Both the position numbers and the translations under genes were made by a program. Under the pieces are notes generated by a model. That model was not told where the DNA came from, searched no databases, and saw nothing but the letters and a program-made list of their open reading frames with translations. Below are positions 22,452 through 33,839 of a stretch of 64,000 bases of DNA, piece after piece (positions within the stretch are counted from its first letter, which is position 1; every line of letters begins with the position of its first letter). This DNA is from Xanthostigma xanthostigma (Eukaryota; Arthropoda; Insecta; Raphidioptera; Raphidiidae), in contig OY754466.1 in NCBI GenBank assembly GCA_963575645.1, positions 8,286,001-8,350,000 of the forward strand, read 5' to 3'.

Positions 22452-22960
22452 GTGGTTTTTAAGTTGATTCTTCTTTTTTAACGGCGTGTAGAAATCAAAT
22501 AGACCAATAAATATTTTAAGTCAGTAACTTTTTTATCAAAACTCAAAAATAAGAGAAAACCAGTCGTTCAAGGTTTATTAATTTTTTTTTTAATTTCATT
22601 TAATTAATTTAAAAGTCCGGTTAATACACGCGAAGAAATGATAGCACGAATCGGAAATGCATCCCAAATAATTCGCGGAAGGCCCTTATCGCTACTACAA
22701 GCTACGACGCACGCATCTTTGTGTCCAACAAAACGGGGACAACTTCAAACAATTTTTGTGAATATTTGATAATGACATAACATATTTCCATAGTGACATA
22801 CTTAACATAACGCCAGGACCGATCTCAAAATTTGATTAAACTTTGAAAGCGCGTTTCTCTTCCATTTTTGAGTTCTGATGAAAAAGTTACTTGAAATATT
22901 TGTTCCTCTATTTGATTTCTACACGCTGTTAAAAAAGTAGAATCAACTTAAAAATCATCC
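22452..22960. mobile_element. MITE-like element with ~100-bp inverted ends
   Basis: The left end (TTTTTAAGTTGATTCTTCTT, ACGGCGTGTAGAAATCAAAT) is mirrored at about 22855-22955. The ~300-bp centre is unrelated and has no coding capacity. No target duplication was identified. Confidence 0.65.
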
Positions 22961-22989
22961 CTATGATCAACATAATATACAATATGGGA

Positions 22990-23260
22990 CCATGAGTTAG
23001 ACAGGGGCTGGATTGAAACCTAGCAGCCAAATTTAGCAAGGAATCTAGTGACAAAACCAGCTTCGTGTGTAGCTAATTTAAGTTAAGGTTCATGATTAGT
23101 GGCCGTATGTCAACAAAGACAGCTTCAATACAGGCATCGTGTAAAGCGAATAGACGAAAGCCACCACGAAACCCAGCGTCACAGTGCGTTTGAAACCCAG
23201 CAGCCAAATTTAGGAAGGAATCCAGCGGCAAAACTAGTCTTGGATGCAGCGACCTTGACT
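22990..23260. repeat. decayed Harbinger-like fragments
   Basis: Words such as CGAAACCCAGCGTCA, AACCCAGCAGCCAAATTTAG and GTTAAGGTTCATGATTAG recur at 60420-60560 and just after 60965. This is an old copy of the same composite repeat. Confidence 0.6.
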
Positions 23261-23329
23261 GTTTCGTGTTTGGCTCTGTACACACTTTTTGAGCAGACCG
23301 CCCGTGTTACGTGTGTCTGTAAGTCGTAA

Positions 23330-23530
23330 AACACACCACGCGCTGTCTGTAGCTCCTTCTCCTGTCGCTCCGCCACCCCCGCCCCCTCCGCAACCGCCAC
23401 CTGCGTGTTGTGCGTGCGGAGTGAATTTTGTTACACACTAGCGCGTTCCCTTCCAGAAATAGTTCAGCGAACCAACGCGGTGATGCGCTGCAGTGGACTG
23501 GCGGTTTAGTTTGTGTTTTCTTCGAGATCG
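23330..23530. promoter_or_regulatory. GC-rich patch, possible internal promoter
   Basis: About 200 bp that are GC- and C-run-rich (CGCCACCCCCGCCCCCTCC) within an AT-rich intron, on the sense strand of the host gene. No open exon with a good donor is obvious. Candidate regulatory region only. Confidence 0.2.
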
Positions 23531-23534
23531 CACT

Positions 23535-23906
23535 TTATAGCTTGTTTATCGGCCAGTTTTGGTCAGATTTTCGGTATACAGGCGATTTTAAAATATAGTT
23601 GAGAGATCGAACGAGTAGCTTAAGGGTGAGAGCACTAGATTTACGTTCGGAACTGCAGTGGCGGGTCCAGGATTTTGGTTTGGGAGGAGCTTGACCCAGC
23701 TGAGGATAGGGTTTGTCAAGGCAAACACTGAAAAAACACACGGTATTATTGAAGTGAAAACTTCTGTATAGCGGCGTTGTACACTTTTTTTGTAATGGGT
23801 AAAAAATTTTAAACCCGCGTCAGATCTGACGCGTCAGGCGTCAGGGTCACGTGACCCTGACGAGTTGTTGAGACGGTCTACCGTACTTGCTTCGGCAGTA
23901 CATATA
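23535..23906. repeat. intronic stretch with hAT-like end
   Basis: At about 23656, CAGTGGCGGGTCCAGGATTT resembles a hAT terminal sequence, but I cannot place its partner. Otherwise unassigned. Confidence 0.3.
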
Positions 23907-24191
23907 CTAAAATTCGCTAGATGTCAGTAGCAATATAAGTTACATGCAGTGCAAAAAATTATAAGCTATAAGCTTTAACAAAACCTTAAGAGATGTCGCC
24001 ATGTACTCAGGTTTCGTAAAACTACAAATTTAAAAAAATACATCCAGTGACTGACTGCATGTAATTTTATAAAACTGTGTAGTTTTACGAAACCTGGATG
24101 CATAGCGACATCTCTTAATGTTTTCTCAAAGCTTATAGCTTATAATTTTTTGCACTGCATGTAACTTATATTGCTACTAGCGAAATTTAGT
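23907..24191. repeat. palindrome, about 285 bp
   Basis: GCAATATAAGTTACATGCAG at left is mirrored at right by the matching reverse ending near 24177. Symmetry extends outward to a shared CGCTAG, with a short insertion on the left. Arms of about 125 bp, no coding capacity. Confidence 0.78.
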
Positions 24192-24395
24192 TTAAGTACA
24201 TCTAGGTTTTCACTTCCGTCGGCACTCCCGGAGTGCAACCCGTCTTTTTTTATTTTGCTCATTGAACGCACTGCGAGTGTCCTTGGATAACTTTTTGCAA
24301 TCCCTTCGACAGGCTATATCTCAAGGACCCGGGTCTAAAATAAAATAAATTTAAATGTAAGAAAGTAATGTAGAAAATAAAAAATTAAACCCATT

Positions 24396-24467
24396 CACCC
24401 AACATGGGGCTCGAACCCACGACCCTGATATCAAGAATCACGTACTCTACCGACTGAGCTATTCGAG
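24396..24467 (-). pseudogene. tRNA-Lys-derived SINE head, second copy
   Basis: Minus strand: TAGCTCAGTCGGTAGAGTAC and GGGTCGTGGGTTCGAGCCCC, closer to tRNA-Lys than the copy at 9509-9581. CTT appears at the anticodon position, but the anticodon stem is disturbed. Flanking sequence is shared with the other copy on both sides. Confidence 0.75.
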
Positions 24468-24499
24468 CTTCCGATGTGCTAGGCTAATATTGGTATATT

Positions 24500-24715
24500 T
24501 AGTTACGGCATTTCACCTAAATAGACGCTCATTTTTGTGATACATTTTGCAACATTTTTCATTTATGCTCCGCTCGTATTGGTCGTAGCGTGATATTATA
24601 TAGCCTATAGCCTTCCTCGATAAATGGGCTATGCAACAAAAAATTTTTTCTTCAATTTGAACCAGTAGTTCCTGAGATTAGCGCGTTCAAACAAACAAAC
24701 AAACTCTTCAGTGGA
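24500..24715 (+). mobile_element. RTE-like tail, 3' portion
   Basis: Contains CATTTTGCAACATTTTTCAT, GGTCGTAGCGTGATATTATA, TATAGCCTATAGCCTTCCTC, GAGATTAGCGCGTTC and CAAACAAACAAACTCTTCAG, the second half of the dispersed family. Directly joined to the tRNA-Lys-derived unit. Confidence 0.75.
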
Positions 24716-24974
24716 ATGAGTAACGAAACAATGTGAAGCCCCGTTCTATTTAAACTGTGCCGCTTATGCTGTGAAGTGTAAGTGTACGAATCACTGACAA
24801 TTATTTTAGAATCGTACTGTATTACGTATAGGTGTGTGTGCGGTAGGATAAGTCGTCGCTATCACAAAAAGGGGGCGAATGACAGAACAAAAAACTGAGC
24901 CTCCCTCCTCTTGCGGTATGTTTGACAGGCACACCGACAGTGGATGATCCCAGTGCCGGGGAAATGTTATGTTC

Positions 24975-25363
24975 TATGGACTATGTGCAAGGAGGCGAAG
25001 TTACAAATTTTTCGATGCGAGCGTTTGTGGTGAGCACTAGGGGAGACTTCAAGCTCAAATTTTCCGTATGTCAGTGAGCAATGTTTATTAAAAGTGAAAA
25101 TGGTTATAATTTTATGAAGTCTTTTAATTACAAAGAAAACATGGGCAAAACTAAGCGATCTGGAAATGCTTGTTGTGCTCCAAGCTGTTGCGCTGATTTA
25201 AGTAAAATAAATACCATTGGCGCCATAATTTGACGTTCTGCTGTCAGCGTAAACAAATTTATTGTTTATATATTGTACGTCATAATTGATAAATAAATAA
25301 TTCTCACGTACCTTTTATGTTATGCTATTTATATAATAGTTTACAATCTGAATTTTGTGGTAT
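24975..25363 (+). mobile_element. THAP-like transposon derivative, copy 1
   Basis: Shares TATGTGCAAGGAGGCG, GAGCACTAGGGGAGA, a short coding-like start (ATGGGCAAAACTAAGCG, reading MGKTKRSGNACCAPSCCAD) and TTGTTTATATATTGTACGTC with copies at 27592 and 32292. The Cys-Cys-x-Pro pattern resembles the start of a THAP zinc finger. The frame closes within about 30 codons. Confidence 0.65.
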
Positions 25364-25930
25364 TTTTTCAGTACGCCATTGAATTCCGCTATCGAACAGA
25401 TAACGAAGGTTTGACTGCACCGCAAGTTATTAATACATAAGTTTTTATTTGTCCTTCTCGATTTTGTTTTCGACGTGATTTTGTTTTTGCGTTCACTTGT
25501 TTTACGATGTGCTGTTATTTTCACTCAGCTTCTGGATTTGACATTGCGATTTGTAGGTATAGGTGGTATTTGTGATTTTCATTCATAGATTGCTTTTTTA
25601 TTGTTACTTTAATGGAATATTGATTTGTTAAGATATTGGCATTCGATCAAAGGTTTCGAGTACGTGCCTTTTTCAATCTCGCATAGCGTAAAGCGTTGTT
25701 TTGACTGAATTTGAAAACTGAAAGTAGTTGTTTAATGTTGATTCAACTTAGAACTCACAAAATTTGGTTTCAATCCGTTCGTTTGACCTGTATCGTGTTC
25801 ACAGACACTTTTTTGAAGTAAAACTTCTTTAGGCGACTTGGGGAGTGAGCTGGTGAATGCGTGACGAGAGCGTTTACAAAAAGCGTGATCGGGCGAGGCG
25901 AACGGAAGTTGACGCGAACAGTGATTTGGA
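25364..25930. other. unassigned intronic stretch
   Basis: Mostly AT-rich. At 25760-25810 (minus) it carries the family word AACGGATTGAAACCAAATTT, also found at 32810, 39500 and 61815. No gene seen. Confidence 0.45.
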
Positions 25931-26075
25931 TGACAAATACTTCATTGGCCAGTGGCGCCATCGGGTGGCCGAAACAAATACTTCACTGGCTAGTGGCGCG
26001 ATCAGGTGGCCGAAAATATAAGCAGTACTGACAATACATACTTTACTTGCCGGTGGCGCTATCGGGTGACAGAAA
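25931..26075. repeat. three imperfect ~55-bp tandem units
   Basis: Units share ATACTTCA(C/T)TGGC, AGTGGCGC and ATC(G/A)GGTGGCCGAA. The third is more diverged. Confidence 0.7.
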
Positions 26076-27442
26076 AAAGTTTTATAAACCTGCTTAACTT
26101 GCAGAGCTAAATAATATTTCGTAAAGATTTACGCTTAAAATCCAACGAGAGCTAAGTAATTGCAATGTATTACTTTTGTTTTCATTATCTATATGTTTAT
26201 ATTTCTTTTTTCTTACATTAGACTGTTCATTTCGTTCTTGAACAATTTTATAAATTAATATTTTGTTCAATCCATTAAATATTCTACGTTTAAAAGTGAA
26301 TAAAATTGTAAATTCATTTTAAAGTTCATATTTTGTGAATTTTCGGGTGAATAATAACAAATTATGGCAGGAAGAAGTTTTATTTCAGTCGTGTGGTTTA
26401 AAGCACACTCGTTTTTTTTTTTTGAAAAATATGTTTTTTAGATTCGGGAGATCTCAAAACTAAAAAATAGTGTAAAATTATGAAAAGTGAATTTTGACCC
26501 AAATTAGTTGCCATTCTTCACTGGTGGATTTGGAATGGTAAAATTACTCGTCTAACATTATATCAAATGTCTGCTATACGTCCGTCTGTCCGTTATTGAT
26601 GACCGATCCCGTGTCGGACTGTCGATTTACCGACTAATTTAAAAACGGTCCGACATTCCGACAGCTAACGGAATATGCCGAGCGCAGTGCTGAAGGAGAG
26701 TGAGTCTTTGATGTCTGAAATGACATGACCTGTCAGCCGTAGAAATGATGGAACTTTGTAATCTGTGGAAAGTGGGAAAGACTGACAGGATAGGGAATAG
26801 TGCGGCTTCACAGATCAAAGGCAACTGTGAAACTCTGTGAGTTTGTTTCAAGACGCGGCGACTATAGGGCTACCATCCAATATTTCACAATTCCGAAATT
26901 TTGGGTAACATTTTTAAATATCTCAAATCCGGAAAAAATAAATGAATGTCGGAATTCTGGGATTAATGAAATGTTAAAAAAATTATCATATTTTTGCTGT
27001 TTCCCGATAAAAAACTGTGTTTTTTTACTGGGGAATGGTGAAGTTTAGAGGAAAATACCAAGAGACAAAGAATGTTTAGATTTTTGCTAGAAGTCGGCAT
27101 GAATTTTTTGTGACAATTGTATTTTTTGTTGCCTCTGAAACTCAGCTGAATAAGTCGATCAAGCTGGTAATTTCAAAAAAAAATATTTCGGACAAAAGAT
27201 TAATGTTTTTTTACGTATAATCGATTGCCCGTATGAAAAATAGGGGTGTCCATTTAAAAAAACAAAGTTGACCTCCAATGTCCTTGAACCGTCTATCCAA
27301 GGTCTAAAGTATCAGTAGCATCGGATGCCCCCCTTCAAACTGTACAACTTTTGCCCGAAACTTTTTTCATTCAGTGTCACTGTCAATTAAAATAGGACAC
27401 TCTGTATATTAAGAATTAAGTTGACAGAATTTCATACATCCT
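26076..27442. other. intronic stretch, one decayed repeat
   Basis: At 26445-26560 a diverged copy of the family seen at 32640-32860 and 39490-39690 can be read (CTCAAAACTAAAAAATAGTG, GGAATGGTAAAATTACTCG). I see no gene or other element in the remainder. Confidence 0.45.

Positions 27443-27476
<34 letters not shown>
27443..27476. repeat. (GA)n microsatellite
   Basis: Uninterrupted AG/GA dinucleotide run of about 34 bp. Confidence 0.95.
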
Positions 27477-27482
<6 letters not shown>

Positions 27483-27591
27483 ATTATAAACGCTCGACAA
27501 CATAGTTAAAAAGTGTGACTGAGCTCGTTCAAATCACACGCCGAGCAAAATTTCCTTCTATTTTTAACAAGCATGTTTTATGATCTACATG

Positions 27592-27985
27592 TATGGACTA
27601 TGTGCAAGGAGGCGGAGTTACAAATTTTCGATTGCGAGCGTTTGTGGTGAGCACTAGGGGAGATTTCAACCTCAAAGTTTACGTATGTCAGTGAGCAATG
27701 TTTATTAAAAGTGAAAGTAGTTATAACTTTATGAAGTTTTTTTAATTACAAAGAAAACATGGGCAAAACTAAGCGATCTGGAAATAATTGTTGTGTTCCG
27801 GGCAGTTGCACTGATGGCGATTTAAGTAAAATAAAGACCATTGGCGCCATAATTTAACGTTCCGTTGTCAGTGTAAACAAATTAATTGTTTATATATTGT
27901 ACGTCATAGTTATAAATAAATAATTCTAACATACCTTTTATGTTATGCTATTTATATAATGGTTTACAATCTGAATATTATGGTA
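27592..27985 (+). mobile_element. THAP-like transposon derivative, copy 2
   Basis: The best-preserved of three copies. The small open reading start is MGKTKRSGNNCCVPGSCTDG, ending soon after at a stop. GTAAAAT just after GATTTAA could be a fossil splice donor. No inverted ends were found by eye. Confidence 0.65.
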
Positions 27986-28753
27986 CCTATATAAAATTAA
28001 CATCAGTTTTCCTTATAGGTATTACATTTTTTTTGACACATCATGGCCAACTAAAATTTTTTACTTATCACCATAGAAACATGTCGCGATTTCCATAAAA
28101 AGTGAGTTCAATAATTTTCTATTACTCACTAGCGGCGCTAGTAGGCTTCGTGCACACAACCTATATCCCCTGCTTTACGTCGGGTTATTATCACAAAGGC
28201 GATCTTCGTTTATTCTTAACTATTACAAAAAAACGGTTAACTTTCGTACGATAATTGTAATTTCATAATCATAACACTAGAGATAATAATCCTTGTTGGA
28301 CTTATTTTTTATTACTCCTTGGCTGTGTATTTTTCTTTCCTTGTCCACGAGTTTCTGTGAGAACATTAACATCGGGCATTTATGTAATATTCCGTCAGCT
28401 ATACAAATTTAACGAGGTTTCCAAGGCAACGTCGCGTGGTCTGTTCCAAGAACTGTTTGCCGAATGATAACTACTACACAAGAACCGACTGAATACTAAA
28501 AATATTCGAACTCCAGGAAACTTGACTTCCAGGGCTGAAACATATTAATATATATCACTTTAAAACTTTGATCGCAAGTTCAACCGATGTGTATATAGTT
28601 GGTAAAGTTTTCAGCGCGTACGATGATCGAATGCCTGCCCCAGGGCCGTGTGGGGTTGAGGTGGAGAGTTCAGTTGAACCCTTCAACTCGAACCTAAAGA
28701 AATCTTCCGAATCTATGATGATAACTGTTTTATATTTTATTGATTACTACCAC
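27986..28753. other. unassigned intronic stretch
   Basis: No exon, element end or tandem array recognised. Confidence 0.4.
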
Positions 28754-29033
28754 GCGGTGTAGCGTAGTGGTCAGAGCACTAGACTCGCATTCGGGAGGTA
28801 ATCGGGTTCAAATCCCGGCGGGAGCAGATGTGGCTGGGACTTTGTCCTGCTGCCTCTCGTCGAGAAACGGTAATTCCTGGACCTTGTTGAGGTTTTCCAT
28901 GGTTTCCCTCACTAATTCCAGATAAATATCGAGATGGTTCCTTATTCAAGGCCATGGCCATGTCCTAAAATTTGCCTACCTTATCGTAATGTCCTGAAAT
29001 TCCTTCATTCGCCCATTGCCCAATCGAACTATT
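28754..29033 (+). mobile_element. tRNA-derived SINE with conserved centre
   Basis: tRNA-like head: box A TAGCGTAGTGGTCAGAGCAC, box B GGGTTCAAATCCC (28804-28816). The body contains GAGGTTTTCCATGGTTTCCC and AAGGCCATGGCC, a central wording I recall from several insect SINE families. It ends where the next repeat starts. No target duplication was pinned down. Confidence 0.72.
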
Positions 29034-29375
29034 AGGGTGCAAACATATACTTCTGTCTTTTTTTACGCCGTAAGCACTGGCGTATCCAGAAGAGCAAAAC
29101 AAGCACGGGGGACCCGGCTTAAGAAATTTCTAATTTGCCCCCTCCTGGGCCAAAAACTGAGTACGCCCATGTTAACGTCATAGAAAAAGACAAGGATTTT
29201 GAAACAGAGATACTTTATTCAGATTGAATACAAGTACATCAACCAATCCTATCATCGGAGAAATCAGGGAATTACATCGAAGAAAGAGACGCAGATATAT
29301 TTTCAATACTCTTTGTTGCGTTCACTCACCGCACATTGAGTGGATAGGCAATGATTCATATAGTTAATTAATAGA
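29034..29375. repeat. dispersed repeat holding a small hAT-like unit
   Basis: About 340 bp shared with 49955-50300, and partly with 48775-48890 (GAGACGCAGATATATTTTC, CACTCACCGCACATTGAGT). An internal segment CACTGGCGTATCCAGAAG ... GAGTACGCCCATG has hAT-like ends, but its flanks are identical in both full copies, so it was carried along. Confidence 0.65.
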
Positions 29376-30746
29376 TAAATAAGAAATTCCAACTCCGAAA
29401 AATATTGTAGACCCTGAAATCGTATGAAAAGTCATCAGGTTATTAGAGATATCGAGGTAGCTGTTGAATTTTCCAGCGTCGTGATTTCTGAGTAGCGGAT
29501 TTTCACCGTCCGGTCGCAGCTTACGCAGAGAGAAAGAGGCTTCTTACACATCTCCTTCAGGTCGTCCTCTCAGAACCTTTATTTTTCTTCCTTCAAATCC
29601 GACCTCTCTCCATCCCTAATCTCTTTTCTTCCCGCATTTTATTCTCCTGTTTAGTAACGGTTCGCAGTAACTAAACGCCGTTTTAAAACGAAATATTTTT
29701 ACTCCGGATATAGTGACGTTCCTAATCCCTTATTTGCGGAGAGCGGCAAGTGCAATGCAATGTTTCTGGTATACGGGCCGCATAACTGCATCTAGCGCAT
29801 ACCAGAAATAAGAGATTAGGAGATCATACTGAGTTTTTATTTTTTGTGCCCCTGAGACGTGATGCCATAAGCAATTGCTTATTTTGCTTATATAGGTTAA
29901 TCCAGCACTGCCTTAAGTACCCCGTCGCTTTAAGTTGATGCATTCGCAGCTATTTTCATTCTACTTACGTGTGCCCATAACTTTCTGCAACACTCTGTAT
30001 AGTAGCATAGTAAATTATATGCTTGGCAATTACATAACATTATACGTTTGGTAAATTAACAGGGCGAGACAAGGCGCTAGGGGGAAATCGACCGGCGTCT
30101 GTTACATAAGGCAGACGCTCCGACACTAACTAATAATGTAACCGACAGGACGCTACGAGCTCACTTTATTAACTTGAGGATTAACGGTTCTCTTCCCGCG
30201 ATGTTCTCTTTTTTTTCTATCAGAAGAAGTGACAGTTGACAGTCGAGACGTCGACATCGATTGTTTGTTGGTTTATTGCCCCACCTGCTTGATCTGAAAT
30301 ATTTATTCTGCTTGCTGCTAATACCTACTGGAGAGATTATCAACTTCGTTTGTGCGCTGAGGGTTCCGGACTTAAAACTTACTATATACGAATTTCTAAG
30401 CCGCTTATCTCAGATATTATTTGACTCAATCCTGTCTGGCAATCGCTGTCGATGTGGGGTGAAAAATTTAAATAATTTTTTTTATCAGTATTGATCATCC
30501 GTGTCAAGAACTTCTATATATTCTAGGACATGACCTGTTCTCAATTATTGTTGAAGCTAACCCCATTTCATAAATGGGATGAAATTCACTACAAGATGGC
30601 CGTCAATTTCGACATATCGGTACAGACCAGAGAGACAACATTCAACTTTTTTTCATAAATAGCACCATACATATTCTTTTAACTAGTCTGATAGAGTTTT
30701 TTTTCTCCCTTATTTTATCTAATTAATTGCCTAGTTTTACATAATA
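29376..30746. other. unassigned intronic stretch
   Basis: At about 29720-29825, CCTAATCCCTTATTT and TTTCTGGTATACGG face their reverses, a small inverted pair. Otherwise no gene or element is recognised; composition is somewhat less AT-rich around 29450-29650. Confidence 0.4.
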
Positions 30747-31163
30747 CAGTGTAAACTTCATTTAATGTCTCTCGACATAACGACAAACTCCTTAAAACGT
30801 CGAAATTACTTAATTCTAGTTGGTTTATTTTGTTGTTCATACAATGATACACTCTAAATAACTACAACAATACGTCATCATTAAGCAATAAACAGTACTT
30901 GTTTGCTATTTTGTTGCTTTGTTGTCGGCATCATGCGTACCGCAGATTCTTAGAAATTCGTTCTTTTGTTGGGATTATCTTTCATATGTTTAGCAACTGC
31001 TTATCAATAAGTTATCATAGTTGTAAATTTCATATATTATGAGTAAATACATATGTAGGTACATATTATAGTAAAAAAATATTAATGGATTATTTCTTCT
31101 CTCCGTTTAACGACGCCACAAAATGCACAGTTCCTTGAGTGTCGCTATATTGAATTTACACTG
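30747..31163. mobile_element. pogo-like (Tc1/mariner) MITE, 417 bp
   Basis: TA target duplications at 30745-30746 and 31164-31165. Ends are CAGTGTAAACTTCATTTAAT and, reversed, CAGTGTAAATTCAATATAGC. CAGTG-type ends and TA duplications are typical of pogo-like miniatures. No coding capacity. Confidence 0.82.
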
Positions 31164-31356
31164 TATATTTTCGAGAAAAACGTAATTAAATGGCACATAC
31201 AAAACGACGCGGGTAACGGCTAGCGTTGTTCTAATAATTCGCTTTTTTAAGTTAATTTATATTTGCCTGCTAAAGAGGTCCTTTAATTTGCTAGGAATTA
31301 GCCTGTGACGTGTTCACTGAATTCGTTATGCGCCCAGAACTTTTATTTATAATTAA

Positions 31357-32062
31357 GGAGGTTGAGCCGTTTTACGAGGACAATGAAAAAAAATCTGAAA
31401 TAAAGTTTTTTTAATAGATTTTTTTATGACAAAATTTTCTGTAAAAAATCCAAAATCATTAGGAGATTTATAAAGTTAATAGTTAAAAAAAACTTTTACA
31501 TGTAGTCTATAGAAAATATGTCAACCTAGCATGCAAACGGTACATTTTAATTTTTTGCAAATAACCAAATGTCAGCAATTCCGAAAACTAACTATGTAAA
31601 GCATCGATGTCCTACTCATATTTTAATATTTTTTCCAATTTAATTAAGAGACTTAATCAATAAAAAAAATCATTAAACCTTAGCACTTTTCGATTATGGA
31701 CTTTTATTTTTGCCAATTTTAACAATTTTAACTGAATTTTCAACTTTGTAATGATTTAATTTTAATTTTTATTACTTCTAATTTCTTTTTTTAATTATTT
31801 ACTGCAAAAAATATGTAAAATACAGATATTTACATACATTTATTTATTCTAACCTAACTTTGTACAAAAAATTCAAAAGCTGGTCCATTAAGTAAAATAC
31901 TGAAATAATTAATTAATATTAAAAAAAATTATTTATTTATGCCTTTATGACAATAATTTATTGGTATCATCGACTTATAACCTTTTGTAAAAATTTATTA
32001 TGGAAAGGTTCTCATTTAGAATTCGACTTACTTATGATTGGGACTGTAACGCATCAACCTCC
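31357..32062. mobile_element. TTAA-flanked inverted-end element, 706 bp
   Basis: TTAA at 31353-31356 and 32063-32066. Ends read GGAGGTTGAGCCGTTTTAC and, reversed, GGAGGTTGATGCGTTAC. The interior is very AT-rich and non-coding. TTAA duplication is the habit of piggyBac-type elements. The ends do not start with CCC as many do, so the class is tentative. Confidence 0.72.
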
Positions 32063-32291
32063 TTAACTCTTCTATAATTCGTTCGTTTTACATCGACTAT
32101 ATTATAATGATAATAATAATAAGCGTTGCAATATTTTTTCCATTTTCGCAAGCGCGCTATTGTCTATTCCATTGTTGAGAGTGTATAATGGAACTGGTGA
32201 ATTACAGCGCCTGTAATATAGGCAAACGTTGTGCGCTTTTAAATATACAGAATGGAACTAAGCACTGAAGGTCGGGTTTAGTCTGTGCTAA

Positions 32292-32596
32292 TATGGGCTA
32301 TGTGCAAGGAGGCGGAGTTACAATTTATCGATGCGAGCGTTTGTGGTGAGCACTAGAGGAAACTTCAAACTCAAATTTTCCGTATGTCACTGAGCAATGT
32401 TTATTAAAAGTGAAAGTAGTTATAATTTTATGAAGTTTTTTAATTACAAAGAAAACATAGAAAAACTAAGCGATCTGGAAATGCTTGTTGTGTTCCGGGC
32501 TGTTGCGCTGATGGCGATTTAAGTAAAATAAAGATCATTGGCGCCCTAATTTGACGTTCCGCTGTCAGTGTAAACAAATTAATTGTTTATATATCC
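32292..32596 (+). mobile_element. THAP-like transposon derivative, copy 3
   Basis: Same body as copies 1 and 2 but shorter at the 3' side. The ATG is lost (ATAGAAAAACTAAGCG in place of ATGGGCAAAACTAAGCG), although the following Cys-Cys-Val-Pro-Gly wording is retained. Confidence 0.65.
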
Positions 32597-32619
32597 ATCT
32601 ATTTCAGAAATAAAATTAA

Positions 32620-32950
32620 CAACTTTAATTTTACCATTCCAACCCACAAGTGGGGAATGGTACTAGTTTAGGTCAAAAATCACTTTTCAAAAATTTTACA
32701 ATATCTTTCCGTTTTGAGGTTCCCCGAATCTAAGAAACATAGTTTTGGAAAAAACTCTGTGCGTCTGTTTGTGTGTATGTCTGTGAACACGATACAGGTC
32801 AAACGGATGAGCGGATTGAAACCAAATTTTGGGAGGATGTTTTATTTTCTTTATTATAATCAAATGTCAACATTTTTGAAGTTGGAATGGTCCCGTCGCC
32901 CAATTGGCTGGGATTTTTTAATTAAAATAGCTGTGCCAAGAAATTGAATG
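32620..32950 (+). repeat. dispersed repeat family (GGGGAATGG ... GTCCCGTCGCCC)
   Basis: Shares CACAAGTGGGGAATGG, CTTTCCGTTTTGAGG, GAACACGATACAGGTCAAAC, GGATGAGCGGATTGAAACC and TGGTCCCGTCGCCCAATTGG with copies at 39060-39125 and 39485-39690 (minus) and 61690-61860, 62155-62200 (plus). Class unknown. Confidence 0.65.
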
Positions 32951-33839
32951 GTAACCAAATCAATTTTTTTTATTAATACGTTATATTATTATCAAAGTTC
33001 AAATTTCATTAGAAAACTCGATGGACGAAGATCGAGCCAAATCGTGATCTTAGACTATGTTTTTATAAATGAAATCTTTTACGATTTTTCGTTTACTGAC
33101 GGGTATTATTGGTAGGTTGAACATCAAACGGAATGAACTTTTGGCGCACTGTGTAGTTGCACAGTTTCCACGTTTTAATCAAGTCCGTTTGGCAGATATA
33201 CGAGTCGAGTGGTTAGCTCCTCACCGGAGCTCGAACCACGCTTTCCTAGCGTATATCAGCTTTATCGTGGTTATATTATAAGGTCGTCTACGTATGCTTA
33301 ATACAATGCAGCGTTTCCTAAACTTTTTCGCTTATGAACCCCTTAGAGACTAGTAGGTACACCTCCATTAATATAAAAAAACAGTGAGATTTTTTTAAGC
33401 GTGTATGAACCATCTAAAAGTAGTCAGGGCAATCCCTTTATCGTTTCAACAGTTGAGTGGCTCGTGTGGGATGCCCCACAAGAATCAAATTCCAATGCGC
33501 TTTGGAAAGCTATTGTTAACTTCTTATGACCTTGAAAGGAAGTAAGACAATTATTTGTTTAGGGGATTGTTAGGGATATTTCGACTTGTGGTTGGGGGGA
33601 AACATTTTTAGTAGTTGGCGCCCCTGAATAGTCAAGGTGTTTCAATATTCGGCGACTGTCTGTCGTCTGCGGCGAGTCCACCTCGAATCTGGTCGGATAA
33701 GATAAGAGATGGGGCGGAGGGAACGAGAGAGAGGAAGTGTCGTTTGCGTCTATTCTTACATTTTAAGTGTGGTACCCGTTGGTAGTACTTATATTACAAA
33801 TTGTATTGTAAAATTAATTGTTGTTTATTATTGTTGCAG
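32951..33839. other. end of the 26-kb intron
   Basis: At 33310-33610, GCGTTTCCTAAACTTTTTCG and a later GGGATATTTCGACTTGTGG / AGTTGGCGCCCCTG resemble the hAT miniatures at 42917-43325 and 44820-44912; no target duplication is certain. A (AC)-poor stretch leads to the acceptor TTATTGTTGCAG at 33839. Confidence 0.5.

Larger units (their letters stand above)
7578..33839 (+). other. 26.3-kb intron 6
   Basis: This intron runs from donor GTAAGA at 7578 to acceptor TTGTTGCAG at 33839. The phase (1) and the reading frame agree across it. It is packed with the repeats listed separately. Long introns of dystrophin genes often hold internal promoters; the CpG-rich patches at 11265-11640 and 23330-23530 are the only candidates I see. 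Confidence 0.8.

Noticed and set aside
24396-24467. Functional tRNA-Lys gene
   Set aside because: The anticodon stem is disrupted and the same unit with the same flanks recurs at 9509-9581.
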